DNA of 64,000 nt from positions 1 through 64,000 of the forward strand of contig JACMOV010000039.1 in assembly GCA_014377845.1 (NCBI GenBank), in the 5' to 3' direction. The notes beneath the pieces are model-generated. The model made no database searches, was not told the origin of the DNA, and worked only from the letters and a program-made list of their open reading frames with translations. Source of the stretch: Herminiimonas sp. GTDB taxonomy: Bacteria > Pseudomonadota > Gammaproteobacteria > Burkholderiales > Burkholderiaceae_D. The translations under genes and the position numbers were made by a program. Below are positions 45,881 through 54,610 of this stretch, in pieces; position 1 is the stretch's first letter; the number at the start of each line of letters is the position of its first letter.

Positions 45881-46174
45881 ATGTCCCAGGCACACAAGCA
45901 TCCGAGCAAACCGGTCACCAAGGCGGGCGAAAAAGCGGCCTATCTCGCCCGTACCGGCAAAGAAGCACAGCACGAGGAAGCGCTGCTCGACAGCGCGGTG
46001 GAAGACACTTTTCCCGCGAGCGACCCGGTCGCCGAAATGCCGACCGCGACCGCGTCGACGAAAGTCATCGACAGCGAGGACGTCCAGCTCGACCAGGCGA
46101 TCGAAGCCACTTTTCCTGCCAGTGATCCGGTTGCCGGGTCGCACATCACGAAAGTCGTGCCGGAGAAAAAATAA
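45881..46174 (+). CDS. Small protein with duplicated TFPASDP motif
   Basis: The 97-residue hydrophilic protein holds two 15-residue repeats, D37-A51 and D71-A85, each ending TFPASDPVA and sharing the pattern D-x-A-(V/I)-E-x-T-F-P-A-S-D-P-V-A. Similar motifs occur in small uncharacterised proteobacterial proteins, but I know no function. A CAGGAG site precedes the ATG. It ends 17 bases before the PHB-depolymerase-like gene, so the two may be co-transcribed. Confidence 0.75.
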   Translation: MSQAHKHPSKPVTKAGEKAAYLARTGKEAQHEEALLDSAVEDTFPASDPVAEMPTATASTKVIDSEDVQLDQAIEATFPASDPVAGSHITKVVPEKK

Positions 46175-46191
46175 CACCGGCTGACGAACAA

Positions 46192-47430
46192 ATGATCAAC
46201 GCCTTTGGCAAGCTTTGGCTGAAAGGCGCAAAGCGGCTGACCAAAGCCAGCGCGACACAGCTCAAGAAGCAACAGAAGAAACTGCAGAAGACGGTCGTCA
46301 AGACAGTCGTGAAGTCGATTTCGGACAGTCTCAAGCCCGCCGGCAGCAAGCCGCGCGCGACAGCCGCCAGGCGGTCCGCAACCGGCGCAGCCAGGGCGGC
46401 GACAAGGCGCACGGCAGGGAGTGCGGTCCGCAAGCCAGCCACCGGCCTGCATGCCCCGCCGGAAGCGCTCTCGGCTGGCGGGGCGTGGACGCGTTCCTAC
46501 CATTCGGATTCCGGCGCCGGCAGCACGGCACGCCGGATGACGTACTGGTTATATGTGCCGTACCGGATCGCAGGCACCGCTGATGCCGGACACTTGCTAC
46601 CCACCGCCAGCCAGCCAAAGCACATCGCACCGAAACCCATCCCGCTCGTCATCATGCTGCACGGTTGCGACCAGACTGCACCGGACTTCGCCGCGGGCAC
46701 GCGGATGAACCGGCTTGCGGCGCGCCACGGGTTCGCCGTCCTCTATCCGCAGCAATCGATCAGCGCGCATGCGCAGCGCTGCTGGCCCTGGTACAAGCGA
46801 TCGCTGCAACAAGGGGGAGATGAAATTGCCCTGATCGCAGGCATGACCCTGAAGGCGATCGAACGGCATGGCTTTGATCGCAGCCGCGTCTATGCCGCCG
46901 GTCTGTCCGCCGGTGCGGCGCTGGCGCAAACGCTCGCCGTGCGCCACCCCGATCTGTTTGCCGCGGTCGGCTCGCATTCGGGGCCGGCCTATGGCGTAGC
47001 CTCTTCGCGCATGAGTGCATTTTCCGTGATGCAGAACGGTGGCCAGCAGGTCGAGCAGCCGATCGTGCACGTGCTACAGGCACGGCCAGATTTTCCGGAG
47101 ATGCCGATGATGATCCTGCAGGGCGCCATGGATCATGTGGTGCGGCCGGTCAACGCACGGCGCCTGGTCAAGCAGTTTCGCAGCCTGAACCGGCTTGCCG
47201 ATGCACCCACCGCAGAGCCGCTTTCGAAGCCGGCCCGCGGTGCGAACGATGCCTACCGCCTGACCGATTATCGGCGAGGCCGCAAGACGTTGGTGCGTCT
47301 GTGCGAGGTCGCGCATCTCGCCCATGCCTGGAGCGGCGGCGACCCGTCGCTGCGCTACAATGCCGCGCAGGGTCCGGATGCCAGTGCGCTACTGTGGGAT
47401 TTCTTCAAGCGCCATCGACGACGAATCTGA
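46192..47430 (+). CDS. PHB depolymerase-family esterase
   Basis: The 412-residue protein has a basic Lys/Ala/Arg-rich N-terminal region (about 8-85) without a clear signal peptide, then an alpha/beta hydrolase domain of the PHB-depolymerase esterase family: PLVIMLHGCDQTA (oxyanion hole, about 151-163), the segment with RCWPWY near 196-201, the lipase box GLSAG with Ser239, and a C-terminal Asp/His region (ILQGAMDHVVRP, HLAHAWSGG). It probably hydrolyses short-chain polyhydroxyalkanoates or related esters. The basic N-terminus resembles a phasin- or granule-binding segment, but this is an inference. Confidence 0.85.
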   Translation: MINAFGKLWLKGAKRLTKASATQLKKQQKKLQKTVVKTVVKSISDSLKPAGSKPRATAARRSATGAARAATRRTAGSAVRKPATGLHAPPEALSAGGAWTRSYHSDSGAGSTARRMTYWLYVPYRIAGTADAGHLLPTASQPKHIAPKPIPLVIMLHGCDQTAPDFAAGTRMNRLAARHGFAVLYPQQSISAHAQRCWPWYKRSLQQGGDEIALIAGMTLKAIERHGFDRSRVYAAGLSAGAALAQTLAVRHPDLFAAVGSHSGPAYGVASSRMSAFSVMQNGGQQVEQPIVHVLQARPDFPEMPMMILQGAMDHVVRPVNARRLVKQFRSLNRLADAPTAEPLSKPARGANDAYRLTDYRRGRKTLVRLCEVAHLAHAWSGGDPSLRYNAAQGPDASALLWDFFKRHRRRI

Positions 47431-47459
47431 TCACCTTCGCCTTCCACCCGATCGCCGCC

Positions 47460-48059
47460 ATGAGCAAACCGTTTTCCCCCGCATGTGAACGTAACAGCGC
47501 ATCGATCCTGGCGGTGCTGCGTGGCGTGCTGCGCAATGCCACCAGCGTCCTCGAAATCGGTAGCGGCACCGGCCAGCATGCGGTGCACTTCGCCAGCCAC
47601 CTGCCGCACCTGCAGTGGCACACCAGCGACCTTCCCGAGAATCATCCGGGTATCCATGCATGGCTGGACGAAGCCAAACTTCATAACGTCATGCCGCCGA
47701 TCGCGCTCGACATGCAGTCGCCAGTGTGGCCAGGCATCGCGTTCGATGCGGTATTCACCGCCAATACCGCCCACATCATGTCGTGGCCGCAGGTCGGGAC
47801 GATGATCGCGGGCGTGGCGGCACGGCTGCCGCCCGATGGCCTGTTCTGCATCTACGGACCAATCAATTACGAAGGCCGGTTCACGGGGCAGGGCAATGCC
47901 GACTTCGATGCCGCGCTCAAGGCTGCCGTGCCGCATCGCGGCCTGCGCGACTTCGAAGCGGTCGTGACGGTGGCCGCTGCCCACGGCATGGCGCTGCAAG
48001 CCGATAACGCGATGCCCGCGGATAACCGGTTGCTGGTGTTCGTGCGCACCGCCGATTGA
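47460..48059 (+). CDS. DUF938 family SAM-dependent methyltransferase-like protein
   Basis: The 199-residue protein has the DUF938 pattern: FSPACERNSASILAVL near the N-terminus, VLEIGSGTGQHAVHFA (motif I, about 29-44), LQWHTSDLPE, and a mid-section AVFTANTAHIMSWPQV. The fold is a class I methyltransferase; no substrate is known. The start at 47460 follows the esterase gene by 29 bases. Confidence 0.88.
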   Translation: MSKPFSPACERNSASILAVLRGVLRNATSVLEIGSGTGQHAVHFASHLPHLQWHTSDLPENHPGIHAWLDEAKLHNVMPPIALDMQSPVWPGIAFDAVFTANTAHIMSWPQVGTMIAGVAARLPPDGLFCIYGPINYEGRFTGQGNADFDAALKAAVPHRGLRDFEAVVTVAAAHGMALQADNAMPADNRLLVFVRTAD

Positions 48060-48162
48060 CAGAGAACGATGCTGTATCCGGCAGAACGCAATTGAGGCTT
48101 CGCAAGGCAGAATGACCTGACGCAGTTACCGTCGATGGAAGTTCATCACGGAATCGGACAAC

Positions 48163-49296
48163 GTGCATCTGATCGACATGACCATGTTTTATGCGATGGA
48201 GGGGGGCGGTGTCCGGACCTACCTGACGGCGAAGTCGAGATGGCTGGCGCAGCGCCCGCAGATCCGGCACACGCTGGTCGCCTCGGCCCTTCGCAAGCCC
48301 GGCGACTGTGCATTCGTCGCGGTACCGAGTGCGCCACTGCTCGCTTTTGGCGGCTACCGGTTTCCGCGGTCGATCGGCGCGACGACGCGTACCGTGAACA
48401 TGTTGGGTCCCAGCCTGATCGAGGTCGGCGATCCTTACCAGTTCGCCTGGGTGGCGGCGCGGATCAAGCGCGCCACCGGTATTCCGATCGTGGCCTACTA
48501 TCATTCCGATATCCCGTGCGTGCTGGGCAGTCGCTTCGGCCGGCTCGCACGCGGCGCGGCGCAAAGATACCTGCAGATGGTGTACCGCCATTTCGACCTG
48601 GTGCTGGCGCCCAGCCGGCGCATGACGGACTACCTGCGCGGTCTGGGAATCCGGCGCGTGCTGCATCAGCCGCTGGGTGTCGACACGACGCAATTCTCGC
48701 CTGTGTATCGGGATACCACGTTGCGGCAACGGCTCGGCCTCGCGCCCGGAACTCGCCTGCTGGTCTATGCCGGGCGCTTCACAGCCGAGAAAAATCTTCC
48801 GCTGCTGATCGATGCCGTGCATGCACTTGGCGCGCCCTATCATCTGCTGTTGATCGGCAGCGGTGGCGACACCGCCGTCTCGTCGCAGATTAGCCATCTG
48901 CCGTTCCAGCATGACAGCCGCATCCTCTCGGGGCTCATCGGCGCCTGCGACCTGCTGGTGCATCCGGGCGACCACGAAACCTTTGGCCTGGTCGTGCTCG
49001 AGGCGATGGCCTCCGGCGTTCCGGTGCTCGGTGTGGCCGCCGGCGGTGTCGCCGAACTTGTCGACAAGCGCAATGGCCTGCTGGTGGCGCCCGGCAGCAG
49101 CGCCACCCTGGCTGCAGGCATTCGTACGCTATTCACACAGGATCTGACGCAGCTCGGTCGCCAGGCGCGCATCGGCGTGTGCCAGCACTATGACTGGAAC
49201 CGGATCATCCCGCAGATCATGCAGCATTACGCGCGGATGTTCGCCGATCAGCAACGGGCCGATCTTGCCGCCCGGCTCGCCGCGAGTGACAAGTAG
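48163..49296 (+). CDS. GT4-type glycosyltransferase
   Basis: The 377-residue protein is a GT-B fold retaining glycosyltransferase. N-terminal domain: MFYAMEGGGVRTYLTAK (glycine-rich acceptor loop), VAYYHSDIPC; linker; C-terminal domain: RLLVYAGRFTAEKNLPLLIDAV, then the donor motif GDHETFGLVVLEAMASGVPVLG near 269-290 with the EX7E glutamates. The acceptor is unknown; no other polysaccharide genes are adjacent. A GTG start at 48163 is used; the ribosome-binding site is weak and an ATG at 48178 is an alternative. Confidence 0.88.
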   Translation: MHLIDMTMFYAMEGGGVRTYLTAKSRWLAQRPQIRHTLVASALRKPGDCAFVAVPSAPLLAFGGYRFPRSIGATTRTVNMLGPSLIEVGDPYQFAWVAARIKRATGIPIVAYYHSDIPCVLGSRFGRLARGAAQRYLQMVYRHFDLVLAPSRRMTDYLRGLGIRRVLHQPLGVDTTQFSPVYRDTTLRQRLGLAPGTRLLVYAGRFTAEKNLPLLIDAVHALGAPYHLLLIGSGGDTAVSSQISHLPFQHDSRILSGLIGACDLLVHPGDHETFGLVVLEAMASGVPVLGVAAGGVAELVDKRNGLLVAPGSSATLAAGIRTLFTQDLTQLGRQARIGVCQHYDWNRIIPQIMQHYARMFADQQRADLAARLAASDK

Positions 49297-49486
49297 AACG
49301 TACAGCGAATCGGCGGCGGGGCTGCCCTGCCCGGGAATTGCCGCGGCCGAATTGTGTGCGTTAGCCAGCAGACAAGCTTTCTGCAAAGGCATATGCTGTA
49401 CCCGGCGCAAGAAAACAAAGGCGCACAGCACTTCCCGCCCTGTTCCCACTTGTTTCTACTTATTTCTACTTATTCGGAGAATGACA

Positions 49487-49702
49487 ATGAAAACCATCCA
49501 ACAAATCGCCACCACCGCCGGCATGATTGCCCTCGTTACCGCCCTGTCCGCATGCAGCGGCATGTCGACGCGTGACAAAGACACCGCAATCGGCGCTGGC
49601 GTCGGCGGTGTTGCAGGCGCAGTCCTGACCGGTGGCAGCGCAGCCGGCACCGTCGGTGGCGCTGCAGTCGGCGGCGTGATTGGCAACCAGGTCGGCAAGT
49701 AA
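49487..49702 (+). CDS. Glycine-zipper lipoprotein
   Basis: The 71-residue precursor has a lipoprotein signal peptide (MKTIQQIATT start, lipobox LSAC with Cys at 23) and a glycine-zipper domain with repeated small residues (IGAGVGGVAGAVLTGG, GTVGGAAVGGVIGNQVG), as in OsmB/SlyB-like outer-membrane lipoproteins. It is probably anchored in the outer membrane and stress related. GGAGA lies 8 bases before the ATG at 49487; an ATG at 49481 is less well spaced. Confidence 0.87.
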   Translation: MKTIQQIATTAGMIALVTALSACSGMSTRDKDTAIGAGVGGVAGAVLTGGSAAGTVGGAAVGGVIGNQVGK

Positions 49703-49753
49703 CTCTTGCGACGGGGTCTGGTCGGCATCGGCGGCGGACCTCGACGGCATGAC

Positions 49754-49789
49754 GGCATGACGGCGCGCAGCGATGCGCGCCGTCATGCC
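49754..49789. other. Perfect 15-bp inverted repeat in the 310-base gap 49703-50012
   Basis: GGCATGACGGCGCGC and its exact complement enclose a 6-base loop (49769-49774). It is the only notable structure in this gap between the lipoprotein and the ferritin-like gene. No T tract follows on either strand, so it is not a standard terminator; it may stabilise the upstream mRNA or be a site for a DNA-binding protein. The left arm overlaps a tandem GACGGCAT pair. Confidence 0.65.
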
Positions 49790-50012
49790 ATTGATCGGAA
49801 CTCGCATCACCCAGCGCATCTCGAAGTCAGATGCACGCAACAGCAGGAGACGATGTTCTTGCTGCCGCCGTCGCTTGCGGATGATAGCGAACCTGCCTGA
49901 CCTAATCCTGCCCCCGCTTGAGCGCCGGCCCCTGCTGCGGGCCGATTGCGCTTGCGAAGGCGCTCGCAAATGCGATTGTATTTCTTCCAATGAACATCCA
50001 CAGGAGTCAGAC

Positions 50013-50579
50013 ATGACAGACCATATTTCGCCCGACACGTCCAACGGACGCCCCCGCATGACCGATATCGCCGTGCTGCGCCAGCGTGCCCGCCAGCATA
50101 TCGAGGAAGGCGCCGTTACCGACGGCTACGCTGCCAACCGCGAAGCCGTGATCCATATGCTCAATGGCGCACTGGCGACCGAACTGGTCTGCGTGCTGCG
50201 TTACAAGCGGCACTACTTCATGGCCGCCGGTATCCACTCCGAGCCCGTCGCTGCCGAGTTCCTCGAACATGCGAACGAAGAAATGGGGCATGCCGACCAG
50301 CTCGCCAAGCGCATCGTGCAGTTGCAAGGCGAGCCGAATTTTTCGCCGGACGGCCTGTCCGCCCGCAGTCATGCAGAATACGTGCCCGGCACGACGTTGC
50401 GTGAAATGATCAAGGAAGACCTGATCGCCGAGCGCATCGCCATCGAAAGCTATCGCGAAATGATCGCCTATCTCGGCCAGGACGACCCGACCACGCGGCG
50501 CATCCTGGTCGACATCCTGGCAGTTGAGGAAGAGCATGCCGATGAATTGTCCGCGCTTCTGGCGGGCATGAAAGACTAG
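50013..50579 (+). CDS. Ferritin-like diiron protein (bacterioferritin-related)
   Basis: The 188-residue protein is a four-helix ferritin-like domain. Probable diiron ligands are Glu57 (ATELVCVLRYKRHYF), Glu90 and His93 (ANEEMGHADQLAKRI), Glu140 (EDLIAERIAIESYREM), and Glu173 with nearby His175 (VEEEHADEL). The N-terminal 40 residues are an extension relative to bacterioferritin. It may store iron or protect DNA, Dps-like. A CAGGAG site precedes the ATG. Confidence 0.88.
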   Translation: MTDHISPDTSNGRPRMTDIAVLRQRARQHIEEGAVTDGYAANREAVIHMLNGALATELVCVLRYKRHYFMAAGIHSEPVAAEFLEHANEEMGHADQLAKRIVQLQGEPNFSPDGLSARSHAEYVPGTTLREMIKEDLIAERIAIESYREMIAYLGQDDPTTRRILVDILAVEEEHADELSALLAGMKD

Positions 50580-50608
50580 TTTTTTGCGCCGTCCGGACAT
50601 ACCTGCAG

Positions 50609-50636
50609 AGGCCGCTTTCGCGGTCTTTGTGTTTTT
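50609..50636 (+). terminator. Probable rho-independent terminator after the ferritin-like gene
   Basis: AGGCCGC and GCGGTCT (one G-T pair) enclose TTTC, followed by TTGTGTTTTT. Confidence 0.65.
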
Positions 50637-50756
50637 CGGAGCGGCTGAGTCTTGCGGCCCTTGATTTGCAGGAAATCCGCTTTCTTCGGTACCATGCCCC
50701 AACCCGTCGCGCCACTTCTGGCCGGCGGCATTCTTGACGGATGCTGAACTCACCTC

Positions 50757-51776
50757 ATGCTCAAACGCTACGACGCTGCCGGCCCGGTCGATATCGCCTC
50801 TTATGTGCTCGCCGGACTGGCCTTGCTGGTCGTTCTGCTAAAGGGCCTGCTGGTGGCGCTGCTGTCGGGATTGCTGGTGTATTCGCTGGTACATTTGATT
50901 GCACCGCGCCTCGGACGCAGGCTCAGCAACCGACGCGCCAGGATCATCGCCATCGCGGGTCTCGGCATCGTGATCGTGGCACTGCTGTCGGCAGTGATCT
51001 GGGGTGCGATCGTGTTTTTCCAGAGCGATGCCGGCAGCGTGCATCGCCTGATGCGCCGCATGGCCGACATTCTCGAATCATCGCGTGATCAGATTCCCGC
51101 CTGGATGAAGGATCATCTGCCGGAAAATGTCGACCAGATGCGCATCATGGCAAGCGAGTGGCTGCGCACCCACGCCATCGAGGCGAAATCGTTTGGGGAA
51201 CAGGCAGGCAGGGTCGCGCTGCACCTCTTGCTGGGCATGATCATCGGCGCCATGGTGGCGCTGCATGACTCGACCGACGAGCCGCATCTGTTACGCCCCC
51301 TCGCGGTGGCGTTGCGCGAACGGCTTCTGCATTTGCATGAAGCATTCCAGCGCATCGTATTCGCGCAAGTGCAAATCGCGAGCATCAATGCGGCCCTGAT
51401 GGCGCTTTATCTGCTGGTGGTGTTGCCGCTGGCCGGCATCTCTCTCCCGCTGAGCAAGAGCCTGATCGTCATCACGTTCCTTGCCGGCATGATCCCGGTA
51501 GCTGGCAACCTGATTTCGAATTCAATTCTGGTGATCGTCGCCTTATCGGTGTCGCTGCAGGTGGCCGCCATGTCGCTGGTGTTCATGATGGTGGTGCACA
51601 AGCTCGAATACTTCCTCAATGCGCGTATCGTCGGTGCCCGAATTCACGCCCGCCCCTGGGAGCTGCTGGTGGCGATCCTGGTGATGGAAACCGTATTCGG
51701 CGTGCCGGGCCTGGTGGCCGCGCCGGTGTTCTATGCGTATGTGAAGAAAGAACTGATCGATCGCGACCTGATCTGA
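50757..51776 (+). CDS. AI-2E family transporter (PerM-like)
   Basis: The 339-residue inner-membrane protein has the family's topology: two to three N-terminal helices (about 13-75), a soluble middle domain (about 95-150, MADILESSRDQIPAWMKDHLPENVDQM), then a C-terminal bundle of about five helices including ALMALYLLVVLPLAGISLPL and the conserved PVAGNLISN. The AI-2 exporter name applies to one E. coli member; the substrate here is unknown. It converges with the CDF gene, 13 bases apart. Confidence 0.9.
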   Translation: MLKRYDAAGPVDIASYVLAGLALLVVLLKGLLVALLSGLLVYSLVHLIAPRLGRRLSNRRARIIAIAGLGIVIVALLSAVIWGAIVFFQSDAGSVHRLMRRMADILESSRDQIPAWMKDHLPENVDQMRIMASEWLRTHAIEAKSFGEQAGRVALHLLLGMIIGAMVALHDSTDEPHLLRPLAVALRERLLHLHEAFQRIVFAQVQIASINAALMALYLLVVLPLAGISLPLSKSLIVITFLAGMIPVAGNLISNSILVIVALSVSLQVAAMSLVFMMVVHKLEYFLNARIVGARIHARPWELLVAILVMETVFGVPGLVAAPVFYAYVKKELIDRDLI

Positions 51777-51789
51777 CGATCGCGACTGT

Positions 51790-52827
51790 TCAGACGATGT
51801 GATCGGGCGCCAGCTTGCAGGGCGCGGCGGCATCGCCGGTTTCCACCTGTACGGTGGCATGGCCGATCGAAAAACGGTGCTGGAGTTCGTCGGCGACCGC
51901 GCAATGAAATGCATCCCCCGGATGACCCGCCGGCATCACCAGGTGTACCGTCAGCGCCGTATCGGTCGTACTCATGCCCCAGATGTGCAGGTCGTGAATG
52001 GCCGTCACGCCAGGCAATGCCTGCAGGTAGGTGCGGACGTTTTCGACCGGCAGTCCCTGTGGCACCGCCTGCAACGCGAGGTGGAGCGAATCGCGCAACA
52101 ACCCCCAGGTGCCGGCCACGATCAGCAATGCGATCACCAGGCTTACCGCAGGATCGAGCCAGACCCAGCCGGTATAGAGGATCACCACGCCGGCGATCAC
52201 GACACCCAGTGAAATCACGGCGTCGCCCGCCATGTGCAGGAAGGCGCCCCGGATATTGAGGTCGTCGTCACCGCCGCGCATGAACATCAGCGCCGTCGCG
52301 GTATTGATCACCACGCCGATCGCAGCGATCACGATCACGGTCATGCTCTGGACCGCATCGGGCTTGCCGAAGCGGCCGATCGCCTCCCAGGCGATGCCGC
52401 CGGTAACCGTCAGCAGCAGCACCGCATTGATCACCGCTGCAAGAATCGAGGTGCTGCGCAACCCGTAGGTAAAGCGCGACGAGGGCAGGCGCCGCGCCAG
52501 CACGCTCGCGCCCCATGCCAGCAGCAGCCCCAGCACATCCGACAGGTTATGGCCGGCATCGGCCAGCAGCGCCAGCGAATGCGACAGCACCCCATAGATC
52601 ACTTCCGCAATCACAAAGCCGGTGTTGAGCGTCACGCCGACCGCGAACGCCATGCCGAAGTCCTTCGGCGCATGCACGTGGCCGTGGCCGTGCGCATGGG
52701 AGTGGCCGTGATCATCGTGATCATCGTGATCATGCTTGCCGTGCCGATGCGAATCCTTTGCCGGCACTGCAGGCTTGTGATCGTGACCGGGGTCGTCGTG
52801 TGGTGAATGCTGATGCGGATGCGCCAT
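51790..52827 (-). CDS. Cation diffusion facilitator (zinc/cadmium/cobalt exporter)
   Basis: The 345-residue CDF exporter has a histidine-rich N-terminus (about 1-54, His and Asp repeats) and six membrane helices with metal-site motifs LLADAGHNLSDVLG (TM2) and FLHMAGDAVISLG (TM5), followed by the cytosolic C-terminal domain (AIHDLHIWGMSTTDTALTVHLVMP). It exports divalent metals by proton exchange. It follows the zinc importer genes on the same strand after 83 bases that contain a GC hairpin (52858-52875), so import and export genes are placed together. Confidence 0.92.
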   Translation of the reverse strand: MAHPHQHSPHDDPGHDHKPAVPAKDSHRHGKHDHDDHDDHGHSHAHGHGHVHAPKDFGMAFAVGVTLNTGFVIAEVIYGVLSHSLALLADAGHNLSDVLGLLLAWGASVLARRLPSSRFTYGLRSTSILAAVINAVLLLTVTGGIAWEAIGRFGKPDAVQSMTVIVIAAIGVVINTATALMFMRGGDDDLNIRGAFLHMAGDAVISLGVVIAGVVILYTGWVWLDPAVSLVIALLIVAGTWGLLRDSLHLALQAVPQGLPVENVRTYLQALPGVTAIHDLHIWGMSTTDTALTVHLVMPAGHPGDAFHCAVADELQHRFSIGHATVQVETGDAAAPCKLAPDHIV

Positions 52828-52910
52828 GGAACGATGCTCTGAAAAGTCGGTTTAACGGGCCGGGTGACCCCGGCCGACATTGTAGACGTGAACGACCATC
52901 CGACGTTCGT

Positions 52911-53684
52911 TCATGCGAGGACGGCGCGATCGCGTGCCGGCCCGAAGGCATGCACGACGATCGCCAGCAGCGCCAGGCACCAGACGATCAGCGCACCCGA
53001 CGGCAGGTCGAACAGTGTCGAGAGCACCAGCCCGACCGCGTAGCCGCCGAGTCCGATCAGGTAGGCCAGCGGCAGCCGGCGGCGTTCCGGATAATTGCGC
53101 ACGCCCAAGCTGGGCACGATCAGGCTGGCGAACACCAGGTAGACGCCGACCAGTTGCACCGACACCGTCACCGCCAATGCGAACACGAGGTAGAAGCCGA
53201 GCCGGCCGATGCGCTCGCCCAGCATGCCCAGCAGGCCGATGATCAGCACCGCCGCAATCGCCGGAAACAGCAACTGGTCGTAGCGCACCCACAGGATCTG
53301 GCCCGCGAGCAGGTCGCGCAGGTGTTCGCCACCATGCGGATTATGCGCCAGCAGCAGCAGGCCGCCGGTGGCCGCCAGGATGAACAGCACGCCGATCTGG
53401 GCTTCCTGCACTTCCGGCCAGCGCTTCTCGGTCCAGGTCAGCAGGAAGGCGCCCAGCATCGCCGCGATGCCGGCCGCCGCCTGCACCATCCAGCCCTGCG
53501 GATCGAGGTCGGACATGCCGGCCACGATCACGCCGAGTGCGGCGATCTGGGCGATCGCCAGGTCGATGAAGACGATCCCGCGTTTCAACACCTGCGCCCC
53601 AAGCGGCACATGGGTGGCCAGGACCAGGATCCCGGCCACGAACGCCGGCAGCACGATCAGCAGGTCGCTCATCTGCGACGTCAT
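52911..53684 (-). CDS. znuB: Zinc/manganese ABC transporter permease
   Basis: The 257-residue permease of the ABC-3 family has about seven membrane helices, with the family segment GIVFIDLAIAQIAALGVIVAG near 35-55 and the conserved LLFPAIAAVLII and LYLVFASLIVPSL-like stretch. Its start overlaps the ZnuA stop in an ATGA junction. The ATPase partner (ZnuC) is not in this operon or window. Confidence 0.9.
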   Translation of the reverse strand: MTSQMSDLLIVLPAFVAGILVLATHVPLGAQVLKRGIVFIDLAIAQIAALGVIVAGMSDLDPQGWMVQAAAGIAAMLGAFLLTWTEKRWPEVQEAQIGVLFILAATGGLLLLAHNPHGGEHLRDLLAGQILWVRYDQLLFPAIAAVLIIGLLGMLGERIGRLGFYLVFALAVTVSVQLVGVYLVFASLIVPSLGVRNYPERRRLPLAYLIGLGGYAVGLVLSTLFDLPSGALIVWCLALLAIVVHAFGPARDRAVLA

Positions 53685-54601
53685 TTGGCTGCCTCGAGCA
53701 GACGCGCGACGGTGTCGTCGAACAGGCTGTAGAGATCGGTGGCGCGGTCATCTCCGCCGATGGTGAAGGGCAGCATCACCGCCGGGATCTTCGCGTGCTG
53801 GGAAAGCCATTCCGACGCGCGCCCGTCCTGATAGGCGGCGCGGATCACCATCTTCGCCGGTTGCTTTTGCAATTGCGTCAGCAAGTCATTGAGATGCGCG
53901 GCGCTCGGCTCGACGCCCGGCTTCGGCTCCAGCGTGCCGACCTGCCGCAGGCCGACCCAGTTCATCAGGTATTCCATGTTCTTGTGATGCTCGACCACGG
54001 CTGCGCCCTTGAGCGGTGCAAGTTGTTGCTCCCACTTCTGCATCGCGGTGTTCCAGCGCGTGGCGAAGGCGCCGTAGCGCGACTGGTAGAAGGCGGCATT
54101 CGGCGGATCGATCTGCGCCAGGCGCTTGGTCATCGCATCGGCCACCTTCAGAATATTGCGCGGATCCTGCTGGATGTGTGGATTGCCTGCAGCGTGGACA
54201 TCGCCGTCGCTGCGGTCGAGGCGGCCCGGTACGTCCAGGCGCGCCACGAAGCTGCCGGCCTCGAAGTTACCCGGCTGTCCAGGCGCGATCTTTGGATTGC
54301 CCGATTGCTGCAGCAGGATCGGCAGCCAGCCGACTTCCAGTTCGAGTCCCGTGCAGGCCAGCAGATCGGCATTGCGGGTGCGGGCGATCAGGCTCGGCCG
54401 CGCTTCGATCCGGTGCGGGTCCTGCAGACCGGTGGTGGCGCTCGATACCTTGACGCGGTCGCCGCCGATTTCGGTGGCGAGCGATGCCCATTCCGGTTCG
54501 CAGGCAAAGACGTTGACTGCCGCCTGCGCGGAGGCTGCACCGAACAGCAGGGGGGCGGCGAGCAGGGTGGTTTTCAGGAGGGTGGAGAGGGTGATGTTCA
54601 A
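53681..54601 (-). CDS. znuA: Zinc ABC transporter substrate-binding protein
   Basis: The 306-residue periplasmic protein has a signal peptide (about 1-28, ending ASAQA-A) and the cluster 9 fold. Probable ligands are His in QDPHRIEARPS (near 63), GNPHIQQDP (near 140) and VEHHKNMEYL (near 205), and a late acidic residue. The His-rich loop of many ZnuA proteins is absent. The start is TTG at 54601 with an excellent AGGAG site whose sequence overlaps the porin gene's TAG stop, indicating tight coupling to the upstream outer-membrane protein. Confidence 0.9.
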   Translation of the reverse strand: MNITLSTLLKTTLLAAPLLFGAASAQAAVNVFACEPEWASLATEIGGDRVKVSSATTGLQDPHRIEARPSLIARTRNADLLACTGLELEVGWLPILLQQSGNPKIAPGQPGNFEAGSFVARLDVPGRLDRSDGDVHAAGNPHIQQDPRNILKVADAMTKRLAQIDPPNAAFYQSRYGAFATRWNTAMQKWEQQLAPLKGAAVVEHHKNMEYLMNWVGLRQVGTLEPKPGVEPSAAHLNDLLTQLQKQPAKMVIRAAYQDGRASEWLSQHAKIPAVMLPFTIGGDDRATDLYSLFDDTVARLLEAAK

Positions 54602-54610
54602 GGCTTGCTC

